In this document: piece by piece, positions 51,209-60,512 of the stretch
How positions within the stretch are numbered: the stretch's first letter is position 1
Layout of the letters: each line of letters starts with the position of its first letter
Source: DATJMJ01 sp035503915
GTDB lineage: Bacteria > Actinomycetota > Acidimicrobiia > Acidimicrobiales > Palsa-688
Direction: 5' to 3'
Assembly: GCA_035503915.1 (NCBI GenBank)
Contig: DATJSU010000043.1
Span: 1-64,000 of the forward strand
Length of the DNA stretch: 64,000 nt
Position numbers and translations under genes: made by a program
The notes under the pieces: model-generated
Databases searched by the model: none
The model's input: only the letters and a program-made list of their open reading frames with translations
Told to the model about the DNA's origin: nothing

Positions 51209-53281
51209 AGGAGGTGCCCCGCTCTCGGCGGGACACCCGTCACGAGGCCCCGGCGCCTCCTTATGGCAGGTGTAGGAGCCTGGGGTGCCCTTGGCGCCTG
51301 GCTCAGGGGCTCGCGCCTCGGGCTGATTGTCATGGCGCTGCTTGTCGGCCTTGCCGCCGGGCTCGGCGCAGTGGGTTTCCGTTGGCTGATCTTCGCCTTC
51401 ACATGGTTGGCTACCGGGCACGAACAGTTTGGCCAGCAAGGCCGTGTCGGCAGCGCCCATTTGCCTTGGCTTGGGACGGGGGCATTTGTGGTCATCCCTG
51501 TTCTTGGGGGACTGCTCTACGGGCCGCTCATACAACGCTTCGCGAGGGAGGCGAGGGGCCACGGCGTCCCCGAAGTCATGCTCGCGGTCGCCGAGAACGG
51601 GGGCCGGATCCGCCCTCCCGTGACGGTGGTAAAGGCGTTCGCATCGGCATTGTGCATTGGCACGGGCGGCTCGGTGGGCCGAGAGGGGCCCATCGTCCAG
51701 GTGGGGTCGGCGATGGCGTCGACGCTCGGCCAGGCTGTGCGGATGTCTGAGACGCGCCTGCGTATCCTCGTTGCTTGCGGCGCTGCCGGCGGTATATCGG
51801 CCACCTTCAACGCCCCGATCACCGGGTTGTTCTTTGGTTTTGAGATAATCCTGCGCGAATTTTCCCTTGACGCGCTCGTCGGCACCGGCCTTGCGGCGGT
51901 GAGCGCCGACTTGGTGAGCAGGGCCTTCTTCGGCTCGGCGCCGTTTTTTGGCAGTATCCCGCACGACCTTTCGGTCTCTCACGACTACACGTACCTACTA
52001 ATCGCCCTCCTCGGGATCTGCTCTGGGCTAGTCGGCTTTTGTTTCAAGACGGCCGTCTACAAGCTCGAAGATACCGTAGACAGGCTCTGGCGAGGACGGC
52101 CTGAATGGGCGAGGCCGGCGGTAGGAGGCGTTGCGCTCGGTGGTTTGTTGTTGGCGCTCCCGCAGATGTACGGCGTTGGGTACCCGGTCATGGACAAGGC
52201 GATCGACGGCGACTACGTGCTGTGGTTCCTGGCATTGCTCATGGTTGGCAAAGTCGCAGCCACGAGCCTCACCCTTTCGATCGGGGGATCGGGCGGCGTC
52301 TTTGCTCCCTCACTTTTTACCGGGGCAATGGCCGGGATGGCCTTCGGCTCGGTGGCACACCATCTCTTTGGCAGTGTGGTCAGTAGCCCCGCCGTCTTTG
52401 CAGTCGTGGCGATGGGTGCCGTCTTTGGGGCTGCCGCTCAGGCCCCCCTTACGGCTATGGCAAGTGTCGCTGAGATGACCGGCAATTTCACCCTCATCCT
52501 CCCGGTCATGCTCGCCACCAGCATCGCCGCGGGAGTCGCCAAGCAGCTCAGCTATGGGAGCATTTACACTACAAAGCTGCTCCGCCGCGGCATCGATATC
52601 GAGCGGCCCAAACCCGAGAGCGTGCTTCACCTACTACGCGTGGCCGACGTGATGCGCCCGCTGCGGGGGCTGGATGGACAGGCGCTGGAACTGGCCTCGC
52701 CTGCCAAGGGAGCCGACGAGGCTACGGGCGCCGCGGGCGCCAACGACAAAGCGCCGGCGAAAGCCGGACAAACACCACCCACCAGTTTATTGCCCGAAAT
52801 TACCGCCGGGAACGTCACTGATGTGCGCCGCCCTCAGGAGCTTTTCGGGGACGAAGTGCTCGCCCAAGCCTTACGCCAAATTGCACTTTTTGGCCGCGAC
52901 GGCTTACCTGTGGTGGCAGACGACGCGCGTCACCTGATCGGCTGGGTTACGCGTCGAGACGTCCTCTCTGTCCTTGCCGAGCGGGTCAGCGATAGCCACC
53001 GTGAAGCGATGCTCGGCGAAGATGCCACCGAACAGGTCGCTGCCGATGGTGCTCCCGGGACTGCTCCCGCGACCAGCCCCCTGGGCAGTTACAACCTGGT
53101 CGAGGTCACGTTCGGGCCCGGTTGTCCGGGTCTCGGCTCCCGCCTTGGCGACTTGGCGTGGCCTGCGGGCAGCATCGTCGTGGGAGTGACCGAGGGCCGC
53201 GACCTGGTCGCACCTCGGGAGGAACTTCAGGTCCAGGCTGGCCAGCGCGTTGTCCTCCTCGTTCCGTCCACGGTTGCCTGA
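51206..53281 (+). CDS. ClC-type chloride channel/antiporter with CBS and TrkA-C-like tail
   Basis: 691 residues. The ClC pore is complete: GTGGSVGREGP (gating Glu ~160), ISATFNAPITGLFFGFEI, GGSGGVFAPSLFTGAM and the late MASVAEMTGN segment. The cytoplasmic tail has a CBS pair (LLRVADVMRPLRGL and GLPVVADDARHLIGWVTRRD) separated by an Ala/Lys-rich linker of about 60 residues. It ends with a TrkA-C-like domain (LVEVTFGPGCPGLGS... AGQRVVLLVP). The tail should sense nucleotides or other ligands. Single-gene unit, convergent with the pca operon. Confidence 0.88.
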   Translation: MRRCPALGGTPVTRPRRLLMAGVGAWGALGAWLRGSRLGLIVMALLVGLAAGLGAVGFRWLIFAFTWLATGHEQFGQQGRVGSAHLPWLGTGAFVVIPVLGGLLYGPLIQRFAREARGHGVPEVMLAVAENGGRIRPPVTVVKAFASALCIGTGGSVGREGPIVQVGSAMASTLGQAVRMSETRLRILVACGAAGGISATFNAPITGLFFGFEIILREFSLDALVGTGLAAVSADLVSRAFFGSAPFFGSIPHDLSVSHDYTYLLIALLGICSGLVGFCFKTAVYKLEDTVDRLWRGRPEWARPAVGGVALGGLLLALPQMYGVGYPVMDKAIDGDYVLWFLALLMVGKVAATSLTLSIGGSGGVFAPSLFTGAMAGMAFGSVAHHLFGSVVSSPAVFAVVAMGAVFGAAAQAPLTAMASVAEMTGNFTLILPVMLATSIAAGVAKQLSYGSIYTTKLLRRGIDIERPKPESVLHLLRVADVMRPLRGLDGQALELASPAKGADEATGAAGANDKAPAKAGQTPPTSLLPEITAGNVTDVRRPQELFGDEVLAQALRQIALFGRDGLPVVADDARHLIGWVTRRDVLSVLAERVSDSHREAMLGEDATEQVAADGAPGTAPATSPLGSYNLVEVTFGPGCPGLGSRLGDLAWPAGSIVVGVTEGRDLVAPREELQVQAGQRVVLLVPSTVA

Positions 53282-53313
53282 CTTGGTCCTGGGTCGCGCC
53301 CCCCGCGCCGCCG

Positions 53314-54459
53314 CTATGTCCCGGGGCGCCCGTGCTCGCGAGCCACTCGTCCCGCGATCGCAAATGCCGAGTTGGCAGCCGGGATGCCTGCATAAACCGC
53401 TGTATGCATCAAGACTTCTTTCAGCTCGCCTTGCGTTACCCCGCTCTCCAGCGCGCCGCGGATGTGCATTTCCAGCTCCTCTGGGCGGTTGAGAGCGACG
53501 AGCAAGGCGATCGTCAGTAGTCGCCGCGTGGCGACGTCGAGGCCCGGCCGTGCCCAGATGTCCCCCCACGGCCACCGCGTCAACAAGTCCTGAAAATCAG
53601 CCGTCAGTTCGGTCGCCTCACCCAACGCACGGGCCACGTGCTCTGCGCCCAGTACTGCCTCTCTCACTTTGCGGCCACGGGTCGCTGCGCTGCCGAGGAG
53701 GTGATTGACGAGCACGTCATTAAATGCTCCTGGTTGCTCGACATTTGCCAAGTGAGCTGCGCCCGGCAAGATACAGAGCATGGCGCCTTTGACCTGCGTA
53801 GCGAAACTGGCCAACATGTCAGGGGTCACGACAGGGTCGGAGCCTCCCCCCACAAGTAGCGTCGGGGCAGTCAAACGCGAGACGTCCCCGCTCAGGTCTG
53901 CCCCTGCCACGGCCTCGCAGCAGTAGGCGTACCCTTCGGGGTCGACGGCGGCGAGCATCTCACGGTACTTGGCCGGGGTGCCCGGCTGGCTGATGGGCAA
54001 CTGGTCGGTGAACCAGCGCGAAATTGCCCCATCAACGAGGTGCTGGGTGCCTCTTTCGCGCACAGCGACCGCCCTCTCCGCGTAGGTCCTGGGGGAACCG
54101 AAGCGCGGGACGCTGCAAGATATGACCAAGTGATCGACACGATCGGGGTGATGGACGGCAACCCACATGCAGATTTGGCCCCCGAGGGAAAGCCCGGCGA
54201 AGCTGGCGCGTGGGACCTGCAAAGTGTCGAGCAAACGGACGAGCCGCTCCCCCAACGCCTCGAGGCTCCCCCGCCCTGCGGGTACGGCCGCGCCACCGTG
54301 CCCCGGGTGCTCCACACGGAGCGCTCGCAACCACTGCCGCAGGACAGGAACTTGACCGTCCCAGACCTCCCCGGTCGTGCCGAGAGAGCCAACCATCACT
54401 AGCACTGGGGCCCCCGGCGGGCCGTCCACCCGGTAGACGACGCCCTCCTCGTCAGGCAC
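53314..54459 (-). CDS. pcaL: PcaL: fused 3-oxoadipate enol-lactonase and 4-carboxymuconolactone decarboxylase
   Basis: About 381 residues from GTG 54459, one base after the pcaB stop. Residues 1-260 are an alpha/beta hydrolase (PcaD): oxyanion loop VGSLGTTGEVWDG, nucleophile S91 in FAGLSLGGQ, D208 in GGSDPVV, H236 in GAAHLANVEQP. Residues ~262-381 are the PcaC decarboxylase domain (LLTIALLVALNRPEELEMHI, ALESGVTQGELKEVLMHTAV). The fusion carries out the two steps from 4-carboxymuconolactone to 3-oxoadipate and is typical of actinobacteria. It is the last gene of the operon. Confidence 0.92.
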   Translation of the reverse strand: MPDEEGVVYRVDGPPGAPVLVMVGSLGTTGEVWDGQVPVLRQWLRALRVEHPGHGGAAVPAGRGSLEALGERLVRLLDTLQVPRASFAGLSLGGQICMWVAVHHPDRVDHLVISCSVPRFGSPRTYAERAVAVRERGTQHLVDGAISRWFTDQLPISQPGTPAKYREMLAAVDPEGYAYCCEAVAGADLSGDVSRLTAPTLLVGGGSDPVVTPDMLASFATQVKGAMLCILPGAAHLANVEQPGAFNDVLVNHLLGSAATRGRKVREAVLGAEHVARALGEATELTADFQDLLTRWPWGDIWARPGLDVATRRLLTIALLVALNRPEELEMHIRGALESGVTQGELKEVLMHTAVYAGIPAANSAFAIAGRVAREHGRPGT

Positions 54460-54460
54460 G

Positions 54461-55687
54461 TTACCGAGGCCTGCCTTGGGTGCCGCCTGAAGAGCGGTGC
54501 TCGGACTGGGGCTCGTGCCACCCGTGCTCGGCGAGCGCCCGGTCGACAAGCACTTCCGCGCACCTGACAGCGTCGTCGACGTGAGCGGCACCGGCAAGGT
54601 TGTGCGCCATCCGCTCGCTGTGCACTTCCAAGCCCGCGAGGATATCGGCTGCGAGGCAAACGGCACCTCCCGTTGCGCGGCACAAGTCGGAAACCGTCTC
54701 CGGCTCCGCCTGCCATGCGCCTGCGGCGCGCTCGTTTTCTTGCACCATTGCCGCCAGAAGGACGTTGTGAAGCCCCGATGCCCGTCGCCAGGCGGCATTG
54801 ACCGCAGTCGCCATGGCGGGGTTGCGTTTGTGGGGCATCGACGAAGAACCGCCGCGGCCAGGCGCCATCGGTTCGGCCACCTCTCCGATTTCGTCTTGCA
54901 TCAACAAAGCCACGTCGAGCGCGACCTTTGCGGCCACGCCCGCCGCGATCGCGAGCGCGCCGGCTGCTTCGACCACCCGTGTGCGGTCCGTGTGCCAAGG
55001 CAACACCGGTGCCGTCAGCCCGAGCTCGGCTGAGAGGTGCTCGACCACGGAGGGGCCCGCGCCCCCCAATGCGGAAAGCGTGCCCGCGGGGCCACCCAAC
55101 TGCACAGCGAGGCGCTTGCCCGCCACGCGTGCAAGGCCCTCCCCTGCCTCATTGAACGCGACCAACCAGCCCGCGGCTTTCCGCCCGAAAGTCGTCGGCA
55201 ACGCCTGCTTGAGGACTGTGCGGGCAACGGCTGGCGTCGAGCGGTACCGCTCGGCCAAGGCGGCCGCTGCCCGAGCTGCCCGGCGCCCGTCGCTCGCCAC
55301 CAACCCGAGCGCCTCTTGCAGCACGAGCATCATGGCCGTGTCGACAAGGTCTTGGCTCGTGGCGCCAAAATGCAAGAACTTGCCCGCCTCCCCACCCAGG
55401 CGCTCCCGCAGAGCCGCCACGAAGGCCACGGCGGGAGTCCCCGAGAGCCGTCCTTGGGCACCGAGCGCCTCCAGGTCCGGCTCCCGCCAGGATGTGCAGC
55501 ACGCTTTGATCTCCTCCACCGCCCAAGGGGGTACCAGGCCGGCAGCGCCCTCAGCAGCCGCGAGAGCGACCTCGAACCGGAGCATTTTGGCGAACCACGA
55601 GCTGTCGGAGGTGGCTGCTGACATGGCGTCGGTCGTGAGGACCTGCCCGAACAGTTGCCCGTGCCAGCCCCCACTACCAGGTTGCAA
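54461..55687 (-). CDS. pcaB: PcaB: 3-carboxy-cis,cis-muconate cycloisomerase
   Basis: About 408 residues if translation starts at TTG 55687 inside the end of pcaG. ATG 55624 would remove the conserved N-terminus (LFGQVLTTDAMSAATSD). Fumarase/aspartase superfamily features: FHFGATSQD-like FLHFGATSQDLVDTA, TVLKQALPTTFGRKAAGW and the signature loop GGSSSMPHKRNPAMA with the catalytic Ser. It converts 3-carboxymuconate into 4-carboxymuconolactone. Between pcaG and pcaL in one operon. Confidence 0.9.
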   Translation of the reverse strand: MQPGSGGWHGQLFGQVLTTDAMSAATSDSSWFAKMLRFEVALAAAEGAAGLVPPWAVEEIKACCTSWREPDLEALGAQGRLSGTPAVAFVAALRERLGGEAGKFLHFGATSQDLVDTAMMLVLQEALGLVASDGRRAARAAAALAERYRSTPAVARTVLKQALPTTFGRKAAGWLVAFNEAGEGLARVAGKRLAVQLGGPAGTLSALGGAGPSVVEHLSAELGLTAPVLPWHTDRTRVVEAAGALAIAAGVAAKVALDVALLMQDEIGEVAEPMAPGRGGSSSMPHKRNPAMATAVNAAWRRASGLHNVLLAAMVQENERAAGAWQAEPETVSDLCRATGGAVCLAADILAGLEVHSERMAHNLAGAAHVDDAVRCAEVLVDRALAEHGWHEPQSEHRSSGGTQGRPR

Positions 55688-56282
55688 AGAAGACCGTTTC
55701 CTCGTCGCCTTGCAGGTTGATATTGAAATGGTAGACGGGCGCCAGCGAAGAGGTGCCTGGGCCGCCCTCGCTCGCACCGAGCCTCGCGATGAGCCGGCCC
55801 CTCAGCTCGTCTCCGAGCTGTGCGAGGACGGGGTCCGAGGCGTTGGACGCTTGCCCGGGGAAATATATCCGTGTCACCAGGCGCTGCAGCAACCCTCTCG
55901 CAAAGATGGAAACGTCGACATGGGGAGCTTCGTTATGGGCAGCTTCCAGAGGCTTTCGCGCTACCAGCCTGTAGCGGCCCTCGCCGTCGGTGAGCGCGCG
56001 CGAGAAGCCGCCCCGCAGGACTGCGCCCGCGGCAGGCGACCCACCTGCGCCCGCGGCAGACGACCCACGTGCGCCCACGCCAAGGTGCCCGCCACCCGCG
56101 GGTGCTTGCCAGAACTCGAGCATGGCGTCGGTCACCGGGGCACCCGCGCCATCGCGGACAACGCCAGTGATGACAACGACATCTTCTGGGCCCGCAGTGC
56201 CTTCTGGGGTGAGCCACTCGGTGCCGATGCTCACAAAGGGCCCAGCCGTCTGGGAGGGGGTCGGGAGGAGGGGTGCCGTCAT
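55674..56282 (-). CDS. pcaG: PcaG: protocatechuate 3,4-dioxygenase alpha subunit
   Basis: 202 residues: LPTPSQTAGPFVSIGTEWL at the N-terminus, ITGVVRDGAGAPVTDAMLEF, then WQA, FSRALTDGEGRYRLVARKP, APHVDVSIFARGLLQRLVTR, then IYF and YHFNINLQGDEETVFFATW at the end. This is the alpha chain, which lacks the iron ligands and builds the active site together with PcaH. An 8-residue repeat (GSSAAGAG/GSPAAGAV) comes from a 24-bp DNA duplication at 56028-56075. It lies 11 bp downstream of pcaH. Confidence 0.92.
   Translation of the reverse strand: MTAPLLPTPSQTAGPFVSIGTEWLTPEGTAGPEDVVVITGVVRDGAGAPVTDAMLEFWQAPAGGGHLGVGARGSSAAGAGGSPAAGAVLRGGFSRALTDGEGRYRLVARKPLEAAHNEAPHVDVSIFARGLLQRLVTRIYFPGQASNASDPVLAQLGDELRGRLIARLGASEGGPGTSSLAPVYHFNINLQGDEETVFFATW
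56028..56075. repeat. 24-bp tandem repeat inside pcaG
   Basis: Two adjacent, nearly identical 24-bp copies (CTGCGCCCGCGGCAGG... and CTGCGCCCGCGGCAGA...) lie in a surface loop of the PcaG gene. The reading frame is kept and adds eight residues per copy. This is probably a replication-slippage expansion. Confidence 0.7.
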
Positions 56283-56293
56283 TGCTTCAGCAC

Positions 56294-56968
56294 CTACATA
56301 TCAGGCACTGTCGCATGCCTGCCTCCGACGACGATGTCAAAGATATAGCCGAGCGCCCAGTTGTCGACGGTGGTAGTGAGGTCGAACTTCGAGACAAGGC
56401 TTTGCGCCGCCCTGCGGTCGCGGACCGACTGAAATATTGGGTCGATCGCAAGGAGAGGGTCGCCCGGGAAGTACATCTGGGTGATGAGCCTCTCGACAAA
56501 ACTCGTGCCGAACACGGAAAAATGTATATGGGCGGGCCGGAACGCCTTATCGTGGTTGCGCCATGGGTATGACCCCGGCTTGATCGTCACAAATTGGTAG
56601 CGCCCGTCGTCGTCGGTAAGGCAGCGCCCAGCACCACTGAAATTGGGGTCAAGCGGCGCCGGGTGGCGGTCCATTTGGTGCCTGTAGCGGCCGGCGGCAT
56701 TAGCCTGCCAGATCTCGACCAGCTGCCCTCTAATGGGACGGCCGCCTTGGTCGACGACGCGGCCGGCGACGATGATCCGCTCACCCAGGGGCTCGCCCGC
56801 GTGGCTCTTGGTCAAGTCGCTGTCGATCGGCTGGGCACGAGAAGGCCCAAAAACCGGCCCGAACTTGTCTGAGCTGCCAAAGGGTAGGGGTTGCAAGGGC
56901 ATCCTGGGAGCGCGCAGGTGCGTGGAGAGGTAGGCGGGGCAGTCGTAGGGAGGGTCAGGCGCCGGCAC
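56294..56968 (-). CDS. pcaH: PcaH: protocatechuate 3,4-dioxygenase beta subunit (iron-binding)
   Basis: 224 residues. The non-heme Fe(III) ligands are all present: Y95 in AAGRYRHQMD, Y134 in KPGSYPWRN, H147 and H149 in RPAHIHFSVFG. Other family blocks: IIVAGRVVDQGGRPIRGQLV, then EIWQAN, and LITQMYFPGDPL. With PcaG it opens the ring of protocatechuate to 3-carboxy-cis,cis-muconate. The C-terminus GGRHATVPDM is slightly longer than usual. Upstream is the CoA-transferase gene, 41 bp away. Confidence 0.93.
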   Translation of the reverse strand: MPAPDPPYDCPAYLSTHLRAPRMPLQPLPFGSSDKFGPVFGPSRAQPIDSDLTKSHAGEPLGERIIVAGRVVDQGGRPIRGQLVEIWQANAAGRYRHQMDRHPAPLDPNFSGAGRCLTDDDGRYQFVTIKPGSYPWRNHDKAFRPAHIHFSVFGTSFVERLITQMYFPGDPLLAIDPIFQSVRDRRAAQSLVSKFDLTTTVDNWALGYIFDIVVGGRHATVPDM

Positions 56969-57009
56969 TTGCTGGGAGCCAGGCCTGTGCGCGCCCGCCG
57001 GGCCGGCGC

Positions 57010-57840
57010 TCAGGGGAGCGCTCTTTTCGACTTCGCGTGGAGACGTCGGAGGACCTCCAGTTCTTCGGTGGTTGGTGGGGCAGTGGTGGAGAGCTCATCA
57101 GGGACGACAAGGTCCCAGCCAGTCGCTGCCTTTACTTGCCCCAGGCTGACGCCCGGGTGCAGGTGGGTGAGCTCGAGCTCTAGTGTCCTTGCGTTGGGGC
57201 GCAGCAAGCCGAGGTCGGTTATCACGAGGCTCGGGCCACGCCCTCGCAGCCCACACCTTTCGCGGTCCCCTCGGCCATGGAGGTAGCCGACCGAAGTCAC
57301 GAAATCGAGCCGCTCGACAAACGTGCGCAGCGACTGGCGGATAACGATGATCACTTCCCGGCACGAGGCGGCGATCTCCGGTGCCCCGCCTGCGCCCGGG
57401 AGGCGTACCCGCGGGTGGTCGTACGGCCCGATCACCGTGCTGTTGAGGTTGGCGTAACGGTCCAGCTGCGCGGCCGAAAGGAAACCCACGTCGATACGCC
57501 CCGCCTGCAACCAGTAATTGAATATCTCGGGTACCGAGACGACCGTGTCGGCTGTCTCCGCGAGCTCGGCATCGCCGATGGACAAGGGCAGGCGGCCAGG
57601 CTTGGCGCCAATAGTTCCCGACTCGTATATGAGCACCAGATCGGGCGCATGAGTTGCGCGGGCGAGATTTGCCGCCGTAGAGGGAAGCCCGATGCCAACG
57701 AAACAGACCGTGCCACTGCGCAGCGCCCTCGAGGCGGCCACGGTCATCATTTCGTCCGAGGTGAAGCTGTCCTCATCAGCGGCTCGCGCCGGCGCGCCGG
57801 CGCTCTGGGGCGGCTCGGCCGGCTGAGCCAAAGCAGTCAA
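57010..57840 (-). CDS. CoA-transferase beta subunit (3-oxoadipate or glutaconate type)
   Basis: 276 residues. Family I CoA-transferase B-type fold: FVGIGLPSTAANLARATHAP, the putative catalytic Glu in IYESGTIGAKPG (E73), VDVGFL-like GRIDVGFLSAAQLDRYANLN and a TSVGYLHG end block. In a pca operon it should be PcaJ, activating 3-oxoadipate with succinyl-CoA. Yet no alpha subunit (pcaI) lies next to it, and the YESG motif is also that of GctB/IpdB-like proteins. The partner may be encoded elsewhere. Confidence 0.75.
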   Translation of the reverse strand: MTALAQPAEPPQSAGAPARAADEDSFTSDEMMTVAASRALRSGTVCFVGIGLPSTAANLARATHAPDLVLIYESGTIGAKPGRLPLSIGDAELAETADTVVSVPEIFNYWLQAGRIDVGFLSAAQLDRYANLNSTVIGPYDHPRVRLPGAGGAPEIAASCREVIIVIRQSLRTFVERLDFVTSVGYLHGRGDRERCGLRGRGPSLVITDLGLLRPNARTLELELTHLHPGVSLGQVKAATGWDLVVPDELSTTAPPTTEELEVLRRLHAKSKRALP

Positions 57841-57865
57841 GGTGCTCTCGTTTAGGTGCTAATGC

Positions 57866-59326
57866 CTAGAAGGGGAAGGGCCGATGGCTGCGCTGCAGGG
57901 TAACCCAGCGCAGTTCGCTGAAGGCTTCCATCCCTGCTCTCCCGCCAAAGCGCCCATAGCCGGAATCGCCGACCCCCCCGAAGGGCGCCTGTGCTTCGTC
58001 GTCTATGGACTGGTCGTTCACGTGGACAATGCCCGTCCGCAGCCTGCGAGCGACCTCGAAGCCGCGCCGCACGTCCTCGGTAATGACGCCTGCGGTGAGG
58101 CCGTAAGTCGTCGCGTTGGCGGCCGCTACCGCCTCGTCTATGTCTTTGACGGTTTGGACGGTGCACACGGGGCCAAAGATTTCCTCCTTTTCGAGCCGCA
58201 TGTCGGGCTTCACGTCCCGGAGCACTGAGGCCGGGTAGACAGCGCCCTGCGGCCGCCCGCCTCCAGCCATCACCTGCGCGCCCGAAGCTACCGCCGCTTG
58301 CACGAGATCTGCCACGCGCTCGGCGGAGGCTTTCGAGATCAGCGGGCCGATGAGGGTGCCGGCGTCGCGAGGGTCCCCGGCGGGCAACTTGACGGCCTTT
58401 TCGGCCAGGCGGGCGGCAAGCTCTTCGGCGATCGGTTGGGCAGCAATGACCCGATCGGCGCACATGCAGATCTGGCCAGAGTTCATGTAGGCGGCAAAAG
58501 CGATGGCATTTACGGCATATTCGAGGTCGGCGTCCTCGAGGACTATCACCGAGTTCTTGCCCCCGAGCTCGAGCACGGCCGGTTTCAAATGAGTCGCCGC
58601 GACCACTCCTATCGAGCGGCCGACTTTGGTGGAACCAGTGAAGCTCACCCTCCGCACGCGCGGGTCCGAGATGAGAGCCTCGGCGACCGCAGGCGCGTCC
58701 TCGGGAGCCGTGGTCACGACGTTGCAGGCCCCAGGTGGGAACCCGGCTGCGGAAAGGACGTCGGCGAGGAACAGGCCGGCAGACAAGGGTGAGTTCTCGC
58801 TCGGCTTGAGGACGACCGTGTTGCCGGCAGCCAAGGGGGCGGCAACGGCCCGGACCCCCAAAATGATGGGCGCGTTCCAAGGCGCAAACGAGGCGACCAC
58901 GCCGGCCGGCTGGCGCATCGCAAATGAGAGGTTGCCCGGTACCGAGCTCGGCAAGACGTCGCCGACGGGCTGAGTTACCTGTGCCGCCGCCTCCCGCAGG
59001 ATCTCCGAAGCGAACTGCACGTTGAAGTAGCCCCAACCGGCCACCGAGCCCGTCTCCGAGGTCATCAGGTCAGCGGCTTCGTGGGCGCGCGACTCGAGGA
59101 CCGATGCTGCCTGTAAGAACAGCTTCCTGCGCTCGCTTGGCGGCATCGCCGCCCAGTCTTCAAAGGCTGCTGACGCGGCGTCGACGGCGCGCCGGGCGTC
59201 TTCGGGCCCGGCGGCGGGCACCGTCGCGACCGTCTCCCCCGTGAAAGGGTCGGCGTCAGGGGTGCGTTTGCCGCTCGCAGCCTCGACGTGCTGGCCCCCG
59301 ATGAGTAAATGGCGTTCCACTGTCAT
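57866..59326 (-). CDS. Aldehyde dehydrogenase (benzaldehyde/vanillin-dehydrogenase-like)
   Basis: About 486 residues from ATG 59326 behind ACAGGAGGAGCC. Catalytic residues: N151 in FAPWNAP, E253 in LELGGKN, C287 in SGQICMCAD; cofactor loop FTGSTKVGRSIG. The order of motifs and DQSIDDEAQAPFGGVGDSGYG near the end match aromatic aldehyde dehydrogenases (vanillin, benzaldehyde). In this operon it probably oxidises an aromatic aldehyde to the acid that feeds protocatechuate. The substrate is inferred from context. Confidence 0.88.
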   Translation of the reverse strand: MTVERHLLIGGQHVEAASGKRTPDADPFTGETVATVPAAGPEDARRAVDAASAAFEDWAAMPPSERRKLFLQAASVLESRAHEAADLMTSETGSVAGWGYFNVQFASEILREAAAQVTQPVGDVLPSSVPGNLSFAMRQPAGVVASFAPWNAPIILGVRAVAAPLAAGNTVVLKPSENSPLSAGLFLADVLSAAGFPPGACNVVTTAPEDAPAVAEALISDPRVRRVSFTGSTKVGRSIGVVAATHLKPAVLELGGKNSVIVLEDADLEYAVNAIAFAAYMNSGQICMCADRVIAAQPIAEELAARLAEKAVKLPAGDPRDAGTLIGPLISKASAERVADLVQAAVASGAQVMAGGGRPQGAVYPASVLRDVKPDMRLEKEEIFGPVCTVQTVKDIDEAVAAANATTYGLTAGVITEDVRRGFEVARRLRTGIVHVNDQSIDDEAQAPFGGVGDSGYGRFGGRAGMEAFSELRWVTLQRSHRPFPF

Positions 59327-59345
59327 GGCTCCTCCTGTACTTCTC

Positions 59346-60512
59346 CTACTGGCTCTCCTGCTGGCTCCGAGCGTCGCCGGCACCGCTTTCGGCGGGCCGA
59401 GACCTGGCCCCTGCCCCTCCGGGTACCACTGCTCGTCCCATTACGAAGCGGGAGAGGCCGTGGCGTTCGCTCACGCCTTCCTGGCTATGAACGTAGTAGC
59501 CCACAGGGAAAAAGTGCACGGGCACTTTCGAACTGAACAGCCCCCAGAGCCCCTGGCGCGCCCAGATAGCCATCCCCATCGCCACGCACCCGAGGATTAT
59601 CAGGTACCAGACGTCGTAATTGGCAAGAGCCTGCTGGAGGACAAAGAACACCACCGACCCTATTATCGGGCCCTCGACCGTCCCAAAACCGCCGATCAGG
59701 ACGGCAAAGATCATGTACGCCGTCCATTGCACATTGAACACGTTCCCCGGCTCCACTTCGAGCTGGCTGATGGCGAGGACGGTGCCCGCGCCCGCGCAGC
59801 CGGCAGCCGCAAGGAGGTAGACCGCTCGCTTGGCGAGCATCACGCGCGAGCCAAGGCTCCTCGCCCCGACCTCGTTGTCGCGCACAGCGGTCAGCACCAA
59901 ACCGAGCCGGCTCCGCAAGAGGAGGTAGACACCGAGCACGGAGAGGGCTGTAATGCCCAGGCCCAGCCAGTAGTAGTCACGCAAGAGGTTGCCGGCCCCA
60001 AAGCCGTCAAGGCCAGGCACAGCCGTGCCGGTGCCCCCTCCCAAAGAGGCGAAGCGGGCGACAAAAAGAGCAGCGACCTGTGCGAGGACCCACGTCGCGA
60101 TTGCAAAGTAGGCGCCTGAGAGGCGGAACACGAGGAACGAGCACGGTAGCGCGAGGACCGCTGCCCCCACGATGGCTACGGGCACGGTCCCGAAGGGCTC
60201 CCAGCCATGCTGAGAGAGGTAGAGCACCCCGTAGGCGCCCACTCCGATGTACAACTGCTGGCCGACTGAAACGAGCCCGACGTAGCCAGCCAAGGCGTTC
60301 CACATCGTTGCCATGCAAATGAGGATGAGCAAGTTGACCAGGTCGGAGATAAACCCTTGGCTGGCAATGTACGGCAGGACCGCCAGGACCGCGAGCCCGA
60401 GCACCCCAACAACCCCCGCCCAGGTGGCGGCACGGCGAGAACGAGTTACAACTATTGCCCGGGCGGGACCAGTTCGCCCGCTCGAGCCGAGCGCAAAGGT
60501 GCTTGCGGTCAC
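59346..60512 (-). CDS. livM: LivM-type permease of a branched-chain amino acid/aromatic-acid ABC importer
   Basis: 388 residues from GTG 60512 (GTGA overlap with livH). Ten or so helices, with the LivM cytoplasmic coupling region: TAVRDNEVGARSLGSRVMLA and KRAVYLLAAAGCAGAGTVLA, then VLIGGFGTVEGPIIGSVVFF. A C-terminal hydrophilic tail of about 50 residues (VSERHGLSRF... ) is longer than usual. Liv-type importers in aromatic operons often carry benzoate-like compounds rather than amino acids; the context favours that here. Confidence 0.88.
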   Translation of the reverse strand: MTASTFALGSSGRTGPARAIVVTRSRRAATWAGVVGVLGLAVLAVLPYIASQGFISDLVNLLILICMATMWNALAGYVGLVSVGQQLYIGVGAYGVLYLSQHGWEPFGTVPVAIVGAAVLALPCSFLVFRLSGAYFAIATWVLAQVAALFVARFASLGGGTGTAVPGLDGFGAGNLLRDYYWLGLGITALSVLGVYLLLRSRLGLVLTAVRDNEVGARSLGSRVMLAKRAVYLLAAAGCAGAGTVLAISQLEVEPGNVFNVQWTAYMIFAVLIGGFGTVEGPIIGSVVFFVLQQALANYDVWYLIILGCVAMGMAIWARQGLWGLFSSKVPVHFFPVGYYVHSQEGVSERHGLSRFVMGRAVVPGGAGARSRPAESGAGDARSQQESQ

